Positions 47,700 to 58,500 of a stretch of 64,000 nucleotides of DNA are shown one piece after another (the stretch's first letter is position 1; the number at the start of each line of letters is the position of its first letter). This DNA comes from Channallabes apus. Lineage: Eukaryota; Chordata; Actinopteri; Siluriformes; Clariidae. The stretch covers positions 17,897,151 through 17,961,150 of the forward strand of contig CM060118.1 of assembly GCA_030522415.1 (NCBI GenBank), in the 5' to 3' direction. Position numbers and translations under genes: made by a program. The notes under the pieces were generated by a model, which ran no database searches, was not told the DNA's origin, and saw only the letters and a program-made list of their open reading frames with translations.

Positions 47700-47968
47700 A
47701 CAAACTACAGATAAGTTCAGCCTGTATTTGTCACACATACATTACTGCACAGTGAAATTCTTTATTCTTCGCATATCCTAGCTTCTTGTTAGTAGGCAGG
47801 GGTCAGAGCACTGAGTCAGCCATTTTACTGCGCCCCTGGAGCAGACAGGGTTAAGGGCCTTGCTCAAGGGCCCAACAGCAGCAACCTGGTGAAGCTGGGG
47901 CTCGAACCTCCGATTTTCCGATCTGTAACTCAAAGCCTTAACACACTGAGCCACCACTGCCCCCCCCC
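47700..47968 (-). repeat. tRNA-derived SINE, family S3, near full length
   Basis: The complement has a tRNA-like head ('gtggctcagtgtgttaagg' with 'ggttcgagccccag'), the core 'gggcccttgagcaaggcc' shared with S2, and a 3' tail 'gaatttcactgtgcagtaat' followed by 'gtatgtgtgacaaata'. That tail resembles the last part of the Rex1-type LINE here. A poly-C run (47960-47968) marks the head end. Confidence 0.7.
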
Positions 47969-49457
47969 CATGTCTTATGATACTCTTTAAATATATACAA
48001 TATATTTATAGAGTAACATAAGAGCACATACTGCTATAGAATAATTGCCTATTTTCCTGTAACAACACATCCTAAAAAATTGTATTCCTCTTATGCAGCA
48101 ACAATTCGCTAAACACCTAGAAATTATCATATATAATGATATAATGGCATGTTATATATTTTTATTAATTTAATATGCTCCTCACTTTTCTCTCTTAATG
48201 AGACAAAGTACAACATTATTATTTCACAAAGAAGCATTCAACGCACAAAGTCTTCTGTCCTAAAGACTTAAAAGGAAGTCTTTACCCCCCTTGAATGTTA
48301 CAAATAAAAAAACAGGTCTTTAAAGCAAACTTCCCTTTGTCTTAAATTATAATGGTGGGGGGGGGGGGGGGGGGGTTGGGAGGTCCAGCATACAAAAAAA
48401 TTAGTTGTTATTATAGGAATGGATGTATGTACTATATATAAATATGTGATTTGTAAGGAACTGAACCATGTTTTGTTGTAAGAAATACATATACAGTATA
48501 GTACATAGTAACTGTAGTAGAGTTATACAGTAGACTTATACAGTACAACTGAACTGTAACTGGCTTCATGTTTTTTTGTTTATTGTAATTGCATTAGGAC
48601 TGCAAATTTGTAAATATTCAAAAAGAATACACATTCATAAACATAATTTACACTCTCTGAGTTATTTCTATGTGATGATGAGGCTTCAGAAAATGCACCC
48701 TCATAAGGTTTTAAATATTTAATTTGATGCATGGTAATGCTTAGTCTCCTGTGTGCTTTAGTGAGAGAATTTGACCAGTGGAACAACTATTTAGTTCACT
48801 TAAGAGACTCACACATCGATTAAAATGTAGACGGTTTTTCTGCTGTCTCTCAAGTGCTCTCACCTTTCAGTCAGTTAATGTAATACTAATGAAGTAAAAA
48901 GTGTGAATTATAATTTACCATTCATATAGATGTTGTAAAAGGGTGGGTATTAATTGTGAATAACGTTATACATTATGCAAGAATAGGAAGTGCTTTTGGG
49001 AAATTATTTTGGGAAGTACTTTTTCTGGAAAATAATCAAGGGTTGGTCACTATTTTCCTATACCTAGTGCATATTAAATTGACTTGTTAAAAGTAAAATT
49101 TTTAGATTTTAGTAATGACCAGTAGTGAATATGCCCCTCACTATTTCATTACCTTCCTAACTAACCTTCCCAAACATTACAACTGTCTTTTTTTAATAGT
49201 ACAACTGAAATAATTAAAATAATATTTGCAGAGATTGACATGTTAAACATTGGACAAGGAATTAAATCATATAAATCCGACACAAGACCAAATTACGATG
49301 AACTACCTGAACATTCAGTACCTGTCAGTTTTACAGTTTCAGCCTATTCTTAGAATAAAGTCCATGAACATTTCATCTTTTTTCATGTGTGTTTAAAGCC
49401 TCCTACTATCTTACCTTCTGCAAATTCCCAACCCTACTTTACCCATGCCACCTGGTA
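47969..49457. other. Noncoding sequence with a poly-G tract
   Basis: A run of about 19 G is at 48357-48375. The rest is AT-rich without recognised genes. Confidence 0.45.
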
Positions 49458-49471
49458 TAATTTACACCCTG

Positions 49472-49993
49472 TCCATCATGTGTTGTCCTTTTTATCTTCC
49501 ACGAGAGTTCACATCGGTCATAATCAGTGCCGCTTATATTCCATCACAAGTGGATACGGACAATGCCTTATGCGAGCTGCACGAGGCACTTTCACAACAA
49601 CAAATGCAAACAGGAAGTTCCGGTTCAGCGGGAGGTCGCGCGCTGGACGGACCAATCGGTGGCCACGTTACAGGACGCACTCGATGACGCAGACTGGGAC
49701 ATGTTCAGAAACAGCTCCGATGATGTCAGCGTGTTTACGGAAGCAGTTGTGGGATTCATTGGGAAGGTAGCGGATGATACCGTGGAGAAAAAGACTATCA
49801 GAATGTTTCCCAACCAGAAGCCGTGGGTGGATAAAACCATCCGCGACGCTCTGAGATCTCGCACCGCTGCCTACAACACGGGACTTGCGTCGGGGGACAT
49901 GGAACCATACAAGGCTGCGTCATATAACGTGCGGAAAGCGGTGAAAGAGGCGAAGCAGCGCTACGGGAGAAAACTAGAGTCACAGCTTTTGTT
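49472..49993 (+). mobile_element. Internal fragment of the Rex1-type LINE endonuclease region
   Basis: It matches copy 1 from 'tccatcatgtg' (37846 equivalent) to 'gggagaaaactagagtcacagc' (near 38525), with an internal deletion at about 49600 where the GDFN-to-SDH part is lost. It has neither the LINE 5' end nor its 3' tail. It is flanked by 14-bp direct repeats TAATTTACACCCTG (49458-49471 and 49994-50007). The frame 49527-50012 is open and encodes the linker between endonuclease and RT (VPVQREVARWTDQSVATLQD...YGRKLESQ). It keeps the LESQ codons deleted in copies 1 and 2. Confidence 0.8.
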
Positions 49994-50007
49994 TAATTTA
50001 CACCCTG

Positions 50008-50539
50008 AATAAAACCACTAAATATGGTCTCATCCAGTTTTGCTCCAGTCCATGTTGCCATGGCAATGCCCAATTGCATATTGTATGCATGCCTGAGCTG
50101 GGCTGCGCTGGGAGCACATAGCTTAGCTATGCATTCCATTTAAAATACTAATTCTACATGTCGGACAGACCTCTTCTGATGAGAGCCAAAGAAAGGAAAT
50201 TATTGGGGGAGAGACCTTTTCCCCACTGTCTTATTTCGACAACACGCTTATAAACACAGTTCAATTCATTGCATAAGAAAAATGCTACAGTATGTGGGAT
50301 TTCCCTAACTTTTTTTTACCACTTAGTTTTTGGTAAAATTGCACACCATCTCCCACTTTCAAGCTCGCTTACTATAATTAGGGTAGTGTGAGTTTGGAAA
50401 AAATGGGATGTGTGTAGTGAGCTGGAAGGAAAGGCAGACCTGTTCTCATCGACATACAGTAGGCCTGGTGGTAGTTTTTCTCCCTGACCTGTGGTCATAC
50501 TTGCTGTCAGCATTATTTTTATCGTCATATTTATATATT
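50008..50539. other. Noncoding sequence
   Basis: Nothing was recognised. Confidence 0.4.
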
Positions 50540-50573
<34 letters not shown>

Positions 50574-50577
50574 CACT
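50540..50577. repeat. (CA)n microsatellite
   Basis: About 18 units with one CG. Confidence 0.95.
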
Positions 50578-50869
50578 ATTTTATTTTGAGCCACTCATAT
50601 GTATATCAGCTGTATTTAATAAATAGTAGATGTGCAAATATTTATATGTAAATAAAATGTAAAATGTAATGATGTTGGCAGGTACCATGGTACTGTACAC
50701 AGCTATACATACAGTATGAGGTGATTTGCACACAAAAAAGTGTCAGATGTCCCAGCAGCAAAATTTTCAATTCAATACAGTAGAGTCATTAAAGAGTTCA
50801 TTTCACTACTTTCTCTGCTCTCAGTTCACGTACAGATAAGAAAACGGTGTTAGCATTGCAAAGTCTTTT

Positions 50870-51564
50870 TTGAGGTGTGTATTACTTACATACAAGACCT
50901 TAAATGGTTTAGCTCCCACATACTGTACCTAACCAGTCTTCTGATACGCTACAATCCACCACGCGCATTAAGATCACAAAACTCCGGACTTCTGGTAGTT
51001 CCCAGAATTTAAGAATCTACAAAAGGAGGTAGGGTATTTTCATATTTAGCTCCAAAGCTTTGGAATAGCCTTCCAGACAGTGTTCGGGGAGCAGACACGG
51101 TTTCCCAGTTCAAAAGTAGACTCAAGACGCATCTTTTTAATCTGACATACATGTAACTCATCCGATAATCTCATACTCCAGTACACCTATCCTGAATGGC
51201 AACTACGCTAATTCTCCCCATCTGTTCTGTATTTTTCTACCCATTCCGAGGCATCGGGAGATTGTGATAGCTTCAGTAGACAAAGGCCGACCTTGCGAGG
51301 TTCCTGAGGCATCCAGAGAAGGACCAGCTCCAGCTGGATTCTGCTTCATGATGGTTTGGAGCTACACATACTTCTCCTGTGCTTCCAGAGATCTCATCTG
51401 CCCTCTGCACCTACTGACTCATCCCTATGCTGAACTGGACTTCATGTTAATTTAAAGAATTTCTGTCATGTTGAACTTTCACCTTGTCATATCATTTCTA
51501 TCTGTTATCACTCAAATGAGGATGGGTTCCCTGTTGAGTCTGGTTCCTCTCACGGTTTCTTCCT
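50870..51564 (+). mobile_element. L2-type LINE 3' part, split by Rex1 copy 2
   Basis: The ORF2 C-terminus is frame-broken, but its last part is open: FSYLAPKLWNSLPDSVRGAD, then QFKSRLKTHLFNLTYM and a stop at 51154-51156. A 3' UTR with 'gaggatgggttccctgttga' and 'cctctcacggtttcttcc' follows. The UTR stops at about 51564 and continues after the Rex1 insertion at about 54613 ('attaccatttcagggag'). It belongs to another subfamily than the 29-kb copy. Confidence 0.8.
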
Positions 51565-51889
51565 TGAGAGGAAACCAAGATGAGGCCGGTGAGGCCGGCT
51601 GCCGTCACGACTGCTCCGACCACCTTTTCTTTGTTTTTGTGTTTTAAGTTACTGTAGTTTCCAGTGTTTTAAAATCAGCAAAATCACCAGCATTGAGTAC
51701 ATTAGGTATGGTAGAGACACTCTTGTTTCTGTTGGTATACAATGTACTCACAATTCGACGTTTTTAACTCCGGATCCGAGCTGGCCGAGTGAGATCCTGA
51801 GGGAGAACAATGGACGCGACGCAAAGCGGCGGCCCCGAGGGAAACGAGCCGGCGTCAGGAACAGGCTGAGCTCATGCACACTGCACACC

Positions 51890-52915
51890 TCTGCCTAGCA
51901 TCCTGCTCGCCAACGTCTAGTCACTGGAGAACAAACTCGATGACCTCAGGGCCAGGATAAAGTTCCAGAGAGACATTCGGGACTGCAAACTCCTCTGCTT
52001 CACCGAAAGATGGCTGAACCCAGCGGTGCCAGACCACGCCATCCAGCCGGCTGAGTTCGTCTCAGTTCACCGCATGGACAGGACGCGGGACTCAAGGGGA
52101 GGCGGCGTGTGTTTAATGGTGAACAGCAGCTGGTGCAACAGTGCGAGTGTTGTTCCTCTTACATGCTCCTGCACACCAAACCTGGAACTACTGTCCATCA
52201 TGTGTCATCCTTTTTATCTTCCACGGGAGTTAATCAGTGCCGCTTATATTCCACCACAAGCGGACACGGACAATGCCTTATGCGAGCTGCACGAGGCACT
52301 TTCACAACAACAGGACACCGGGACGCTGTGCTTATTGTGGCGGGGGACTTTAATAGTGCCAACCTCAAACACACAGCGCCGAACTTTTATCAGCACATCA
52401 CCTGCCCCACCAGGGGCGAAAGGACACTGGACCATTGTTATACTATGGTCAAAGACGGTTACAAGGCGCAATCTCGTCCAGCGTTTGGTAAATCCGACCA
52501 CGCCGCCATCTTCCTCATACCAAAATATCAACAAAGGCTGAAACACCGAAGTTCCGGTTCAGAGGGAGGTCGCGCGCTGGACGGACCAATCGGTGGCCAC
52601 GTTACAGGATGCACTTGATGACGCAGACTGGGACATGTTCAGAAACAACTCCGATGACGTCAGCGTTTTTACGGAAGCAGTTGTGGGATTCATTGGGAAG
52701 CTAGTGGATGATACCGTGGAGAAAAAGACTATCAGAACGTTTCCCAACCAGAATCCGTGGGTGGATAAAACCATCCACGACGCTCTGAGATCTCGCACCG
52801 CTGCCTACAACACGGGACTTGCGTCGGGGGACATGGAACCGTACAATGCTGTGTCATATAACGTGCGGAAAGCGGTAAAAGAGGCAAAGCAGCGCTACGG
52901 GAGAAAAGAGTGACT
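51890..52915 (+). pseudogene. Rex1-type endonuclease, copy 2, frame-broken
   Basis: LPSILLANV is followed by a stop (TAG for CAG) before SLENKLDDLRARIKFQRDIR. Then come LLCFTERWLNPAVPDHAIQ (the usual TETWL Glu replaced by Arg), RGGGVCLMVNSSWC, and in a shifted frame VLIVAGDFNSANLK, LDHCYTMVKDGYKAQSRPA and GKSDHAAIF. The GDFN block lost from copy 1 is kept here. After KYQQRLK a frameshift leads to the QDALDDADWDMFRN linker. It ends YGRKE and a stop, with the same LESQ-codon deletion as copy 1. Confidence 0.8.
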
Positions 52916-53029
52916 CTAGGAGCCTGTGGCAGGGACTAAAAACAATCACGGATTATGAAGCACCTACAACCGGTATGACGAACGTGGGCGCGACTCTGGC
53001 AGACGAGCTCAACACTTTCTATGCTCGCT

Positions 53030-54227
53030 TCCCTCACCTTCCCTTCTATGAGCTTCCCTCACCTCAGTAGTGATGAAGTGCTTTGAGCGCCCTTTCAGAG
53101 ACTTCATCATTTCTTCACTACCGGACACACTCGACCCACTACAGTTCGCTTACCGTCCAAACCGCTCTACGGATGACGCTATTTCTCATCTCCTCCATAC
53201 ATCTCTCACTCATCTGGACACTCGGAGGGAGAATTATGTGAAAATGCTCTTCATCGACTACAGCTCTGCATTTAATACCATAATTCCCTCCACACTCACC
53301 ACCAAGCTGGAGCACCTGGGACTCAGCTCATCTATGTGTCAGTGGATCTCCAACTTCCTAATTGGCAGACCACAGGCAGTAAGGATGGGTGGACATGTCT
53401 CAGCCTCCCTCACTCTCAGTACTGGAGCCCCCCAGGGTTGTGTTCTGAGCCCCCTGCTGTATTCTCTGTACACCTATGACCAACTCCACTACCAACTCCA
53501 CTACCGTCATCAAGTTTGCTGACCACACTGTTGTGGTGGGCCTGATCACGAACAACGATGTGTCGACCTACAGTACCTGGAGGAGGTTAGAAATCTGGAG
53601 AACTGGTGCCAGAGAAACAATCTCCTCCTGAATGTCAGCAAGACAAAGGAGCTGATCGTGGACTTCAGTACAAAACAGGAGAGGAACTACCAGACCCCCA
53701 TCATCAACAGGAGCCCAGTGGAGAGAGTGGACAGCTTCAGATACCTCGGTGTGCACATCACGCAGGACCTGTCATGGTCCTGTCACATCAACACCGTGGT
53801 GAAAAAGGCCCGGCAGCGTCTCTACCACCTCAGACGCTTGAGAGACTTCAGACTGCCCTCCAAGGTGCTCAGGAATTTCTACTCCTGCACCATAGAGAGC
53901 ATCCTGACGGGAAACATCACAACCTGGTTCGGGAACAGCACCATGCAGGACAGACGAGCTCTACAGAGGGTGGTGCGATCAGCTGAGCGCATCATACGCA
54001 CCGAGCTCCCTGACCTGCACTCGATCTACAGCAAGCGGTGCTGGACCAAGGCCAGGAAGATCGTGAAGGACCTCAGCCATCCCAACAATGGACTGTTCAC
54101 TCTGTTGCGGTCTGGGAAGCGATTCCGCTCACTGAAGGCCATCACAGAGAGACTGAGGAGGAGCTTCTTCCCGCAGGCGATAAGGTCTCTCAATCACACC
54201 ACCACACAGACTAATAACACCTTTTAA
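53030..54227 (+). pseudogene. Rex1-type reverse transcriptase, copy 2, truncated
   Basis: The N-terminal fingers are deleted, from FYARF to [11 protein letters not shown]. Motif [12 protein letters not shown] and [14 protein letters not shown] remain. A frameshift follows SLYTYD. The catalytic box reads F-A-D-H (codons gct gac cac), replacing the second Asp by His. The C-terminal frame 53658-54227 is open to the end (STKQERNYQTPIINRS to NHTTTQTNNTF). It is inactive. Confidence 0.85.
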
Positions 54228-54612
54228 ACATTGACTGAACAATCATGGACACATTCATACACACTTGCATTACATATTTATATATCTGGACCATTCCACA
54301 AGACACTTTAATAAGTCACTTTTTATGCATATTTGTACAACCACTGCCACTTTCAAATTTATATAATATACGTTTTTATATATATATTTCTATATTTTGT
54401 AATATTTTTATCATGCCCTTATTTGTACAGTTTATCTTACTAGTTAAGTTTATTTTCTTTAGTAATTTTTTTTTATTCATATTTATTCCTTACGTATAAG
54501 TTTTATTTTATTTTTATTTTTAAGGTCACTGGCGGTCGTATAAGCATTTGATTGCATTTCGTACTGTGTATGACTGTGTATGTGACAAATAAAATTTGAA
54601 TTTGAATTTGAT

Positions 54613-54700
54613 TTTATTACCATTTCAGGGAGTTTTTCCTTGCCACCGTCGCCGTCACCCTTGGCTTGCTCATCAGAGACATTCCATTCATCATCCATTC
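54613..54700 (+). repeat. L2 3' UTR, right part of the split copy
   Basis: 'attaccatttcagggagttt' and 'ccttgccaccgtcgccgtca' continue the UTR interrupted at 51564. The end of this L2 copy is lost against the inverted copy that follows. Confidence 0.7.
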
Positions 54701-54747
54701 ATCTACAGTAATTATTACCTATACACATTTTTCTCACACATACAATT

Positions 54748-55060
54748 CAATTCAATTCAGTTTTATTTGTATAGCGCTTTTAACAATTGACATTGTCTCA
54801 AAACAGCTTTACACAATCAAAAGAATTATTTACGTTTGTATGGAATGTGAATATGTATGAATCAAAATGTTCAGATATTCCCTGGCGAGCAAGCCCGAGG
54901 GCGACAGTGGCAAGGAAAAACTCCCTGAGACGGTAATAGGAAGAAACCTTGAGAGGAACCAGACTCGACAGGGAACCCATCCTCATCTGGGTGAAACAGA
55001 TAGCAGGAAATGATCTGCATTTATACAGTGTTAAGTGTTAGGTTCAGCTATACACACATA
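54748..55060 (-). repeat. L2 3' UTR and tail, inverted copy
   Basis: It starts (attca)n, then 'ttttatttgtatagcgcttt', 'ggcaaggaaaaactccctg', 'aggaagaaaccttgagagg' and 'cagggaacccatcctcatc'. It is the complement of the 30440-30706 UTR and tail, and is well preserved. Confidence 0.85.
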
Positions 55061-55064
55061 TACA

Positions 55065-55310
55065 CACTTCCAAATATTTTCTTTTCTAAAAAAAATCTTT
55101 CATTTTTGTGAAGCTGCTTTGAGACACTGCGATGGATTGGCACCCTATCCAGGGTGTACCCCGCCTAGTGCCCGAAGTTTCCTGAGATAGGCTCCAGGTC
55201 CCCCGCGACCCTGAACACAGGATTGAGCGGTATAGAAAATGAATGAATGAATGAATGAATGAATGCTTTGAGACAATGACCATATATAAATAAAATTGAA
55301 TTGAATTGAA
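55065..55310 (+). repeat. L2 tail carrying a nested SINE S1 insertion
   Basis: 'gtgaagctgctttgagaca' before and 'tgctttgagacaatgacc' after the insertion, then 'aaataaaattgaattgaat', make up an L2 3' end. The 12-bp TGCTTTGAGACA is present at both junctions. Confidence 0.8.
55127..55263 (+). mobile_element. SINE S1 tail insertion with 12-bp target duplications
   Basis: A 137-bp insert runs from 'ctgcgatggattggcaccc' to (atga)n. It is flanked by TGCTTTGAGACA at 55115-55126 and 55264-55275. The insert is only the 3' part of the family, as in a 5'-truncated retrotransposition. Confidence 0.88.
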
Positions 55311-55394
55311 AGTGTGTTAGAGACAGACATAATTTATTCAGTTTGTGCAACTATTGTATTGTTTTTTTTTCTTTTGTATTTATACACTGCACTG

Positions 55395-55520
55395 TCCCTA
55401 TTTTGTATTTGCACATTTTTTTTTCTTTTGGTGCTGTAACAAAGAAATTTCCCCCCTGTCTGACAAATAAAGGTATATCTTATCTTATCTCATCTTATCT
55501 TATCTTATCTCATCTTTTTT
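55395..55520 (+). repeat. Non-LTR element 3' end with (TCTTA)n
   Basis: 'aatttcccccctgtctgac' and 'aaataaaggtatatct', followed by 'tatcttatctcatct' repeats, are typical of a fish LINE 3' tail. No coding part is attached. Confidence 0.55.
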
Positions 55521-56039
55521 ATAATGGAAAAGAGCAACATGGTGTAGACACAGCTTCATTAATTTAAAGTAGCTTTCTTACAGGGCATTTTGTTGCTTGT
55601 TTTATCTTTGCACATATCCACAACTGACTGAAGTACACATCAGGCCTGAAGTATCCAGATGAGAGAATTTATCTGTTAATAGTTAGCAGCAAAGTTGCAA
55701 CAAAAGTTAAACTCACAGTCTGTTGTATTGTTTGTTGTGTTTGTATTTTTAGTGTTTCTTTCTTTTTGCTATTGTTCATGCAGCCAACAAAAGTAAAAAG
55801 TTTATAGAGACATACTGTATTAGCTGTTGCGGCATGAATAATACTCTGTCGTATCCAAGCACTGTAATAAAAATAAATTCTGTTTATAGATTATTTATAG
55901 CACTGTATATTTATATATTCATTTAAATTAATCATATGTTCAAGTTTGACCCTAATGGCGTCCCATAATTGAAGAGCAGTGTGGGTGGATAATGTGCTAA
56001 AAAAAAAAAAAAAAACTTCTAAAAGTTTGGATAAAACCA
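55521..56039. other. AT-rich noncoding sequence
   Basis: A poly-A run is at 55999-56015. Nothing else was recognised. Confidence 0.4.
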
Positions 56040-56455
56040 AAGATAGTGAGCTACCTTCAAAGGGAGTTATTTTTACAAGAATACATTAAATGTAAGACAC
56101 CAAAAAAGTCTAGGAAAGTGAGGCAGAAACTAGAGGAATGGCAGAGGATCCCCAAATCCAGGTGTCAAAAACTAGTTGCATCTTTCCCAAAAAGACTCAT
56201 GACTGTATTAGATCAAAAGAGTGCTTCTACTAAATACCGAGCAAAGGGTCTGAACACTTACAGTAGGCCCATGTGATATTTCAGTTTTTCTTTTTTGATA
56301 AATCTGTAAAAATGTCAACAATGTTTTTCTGTCAATATGGGGTGCTGTGTATACATTAATGAGGGAAAAAAGTAACTTAAATGATTTTACCAAATGGCTG
56401 TAATATAACAAAGAGTGAAAAAATTTAAGGGGGTCTGAATACTTTCCATACCCTC
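56040..56455 (+). mobile_element. Tc1-like element, 3' end only
   Basis: A transposase C-terminus reads QKLEEWQRIPKSRCQKLVAS and PKRLMTVLDQKSASTKY. A terminal repeat closes near 56455 with 'gggtctgaatactttccata'. The catalytic region and left end are absent. Confidence 0.75.
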
Positions 56456-57652
56456 TCTGTATATATAGTGTTATTTGTTGTTGGGTAGTATTTTTGCTCA
56501 TACGGAAGTAGTCGTGGACGGGGACGGAGTTTGAAAAAGGTGTCAGAACAATTCCCATCCTATTCCCCCGATCTTACAGTACAGTACCTGGTGCCTACTT
56601 GTGGGGAATGTTATTTCGCTGCATTTTCGTTTTTAAAGGATCAGACATTCTAATTATGCTCATTGTTTTCTCAGTAACCAGGAAATCCAGGAGCAAATTT
56701 GGCAGGACTTAATTTTCTACTTTACAACATTTTTGGATTTTATGTCTTTTCTGTCCTCACATTTATGTGGGTTCATTAAGATTCTTTCCAGCGAGTTAAT
56801 GAGTTTAGAAATCTGTGTGGCAGATGATGCAAGTTTGTTCAATTCTAAAGACATCTGTGCATAAAGAGAAGATGTGTTGCACCTGCTAATGGACAAGCAA
56901 ATGATGGCAGCAAGGTTTCTAGTCTTACAAAGATCACTGATTGGAATCATCAAGGCTGGCAACATGGCATGCTTCCACCACACTCACAAATCCTAGAACT
57001 TTTTGATGTGCCAAAAGGTAATGGAGTTTTGGGATGACATTGCTACTGCTATAAAGACATTCATTTATTACCACATGACAAGTATGTTAGCATACACTGT
57101 CAAATTGGCCTGTCTTCAAGGCCATTAAAACAACTAACAGTAGCATGAGTGGTGTTTGCAAAACAAGGGTATTCATCAGTTCTACTTAATACTGTGAAAT
57201 TACTAGGCACCTCTGTGGCTGATTCATCCCAGGAAACCTGTTAAGATCTCATGACAGATGTGAATTGATGTTAAACTGTCATGATAGTTTTCTGATGATA
57301 AGTGGCTGGTAAGTGATGTTACAGACCTTCCACTCAGAAGTACATCAGACCTTTCACAGTAATTCACACATTCAGACTCAAATAACCGTCTTGCGAACAC
57401 AGCAACTTTCATAGTATCAAAGTTGTGAATCACACAGGATGCTGGCAAATTTCCTACTCATCACTACTCAAAATCAAATGAACAAGTCTATTGTGTTCCA
57501 TTATTACTAAATGATTCAGAGACTTCCATAAGGAAAAGCTTCACCTACATGCTCAAGGTGCGTGTGCAGATGTGTGTGTGTGTGATACTGGACTGATGTA
57601 TGTCTGTAGTCTTAAGGTAGGTACAGTAGAAACCTGTCAGTTGTCAATATAC
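56456..57652. other. Noncoding sequence
   Basis: No gene or transposon ends were recognised. Confidence 0.45.
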
Positions 57653-57925
57653 TCACTCAATCTCTATACCGCTTATCCTGTACAGAGTCACAAGAGGACT
57701 GGAGCCTATCCCAGGGAACTTGGGGGTACTAGGTGGGGGTCTACTGAGCACATCACACAGGCACACACACACACACTTACTTGAAAACACCAATCTGCAT
57801 GCCTTTGGACTGTGGAACAAAACTAGACCATGCAACTAGACCATTCAAACTTCAAACTTGAGGCTAGAATCAAACCCTCAACCCTGGACGTGTGAGGCCA
57901 CGGTGTTAAACATGATGCCACATGT
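57653..57925 (-). repeat. SINE family S1, most complete copy
   Basis: It reads, in complement, from the tRNA-like head ('gtggcatcatgtttaacacc', 'gggtttgattctagcc') through a body with (tg)n to the tail ('gggataggctccagtcc', 'aggataagcggtatagag'). It ties together the head at 13057, the middle pieces at 15345 and 43480 and the tails elsewhere. Confidence 0.75.
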
Positions 57926-58234
57926 AGTGCTTCAATGCTCCTCTTTGTTTTATTCCCTTATGGCTGAGTGAGCCAGTGACTCATCCTGCTTTTGACGCTT
58001 AGCCTAAAAGAGCCTTGCTACCCCTCCTAACCCTTATGTTCTTCTGCCCATTAGGAAAGGATGTCCCATTGATCAACTACTTTTTTTTTTTATAAACACA
58101 ATGTGGACTAGATCCTCCAAAAATATTTTCCCATAAGTATAATCTGCACTTAATTAAATAATTGATAGAATATATTGATTTGATTTTAAATTTAAATAAA
58201 TAAATTGATGTCACTTTTGTTATAGTACTGTACA

Positions 58235-58500
58235 TAGACCTCCTTCTTTGTCTTTCAGCTGTTCCCTTTCAGGGGTCACCACAGCGAAACATTTGCCTCC
58301 GTCTAACCCTATCCTCTGCATCCTCTTCTCTCACACCAACTAACTTCATGTCCTCTCTCACTGCATCCATAAATCTCCTCTTTGGTCTTCCTCTAGACCT
58401 CCTGCCTGGCAGTTCCAACCACAGCATCCTTCTACTGATATATTCACAATCTCTCCTCTGAAAATGTCCAATATCTCTCCCTCCGTAAAGGGGTCGAGCG
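58235..58500 (-). pseudogene. RTE-like LINE ORF2 C-terminus
   Basis: The minus-strand frame gives GHFQRRDCEYISRRMLWLEL, then PGRRSRGRPKRRFMDAVRED, MKLVGVREEDAEDRVRRRQM and FRCGDP with a stop at about 58269. GRPKRRFMDxVxED near the end is characteristic of RTE-type ORF2 ends in fish (memory). Upstream the frame continues into unrelated sequence (to 58661), so the junction is at about 58490. The reverse transcriptase proper is absent. Confidence 0.65.

Larger units (their letters stand above)
51575..54610 (+). mobile_element. Rex1-type LINE copy 2, inserted in an L2 3' UTR
   Basis: It begins CCAAGATGAGGCCGGTGAGG and ends 'tgtgacaaataaaatttgaa' plus a (tttgaa)n tail. The order is 5' UTR, endonuclease, RT, 3' UTR as in copy 1, but it is 3.0 kb because most of the N-terminal RT is deleted near 53030. 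The L2 UTR on the two sides rejoins when it is removed. About 10 bases ('gagaggaaac') between L2 and the 5' end are unexplained filler. Confidence 0.88.
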
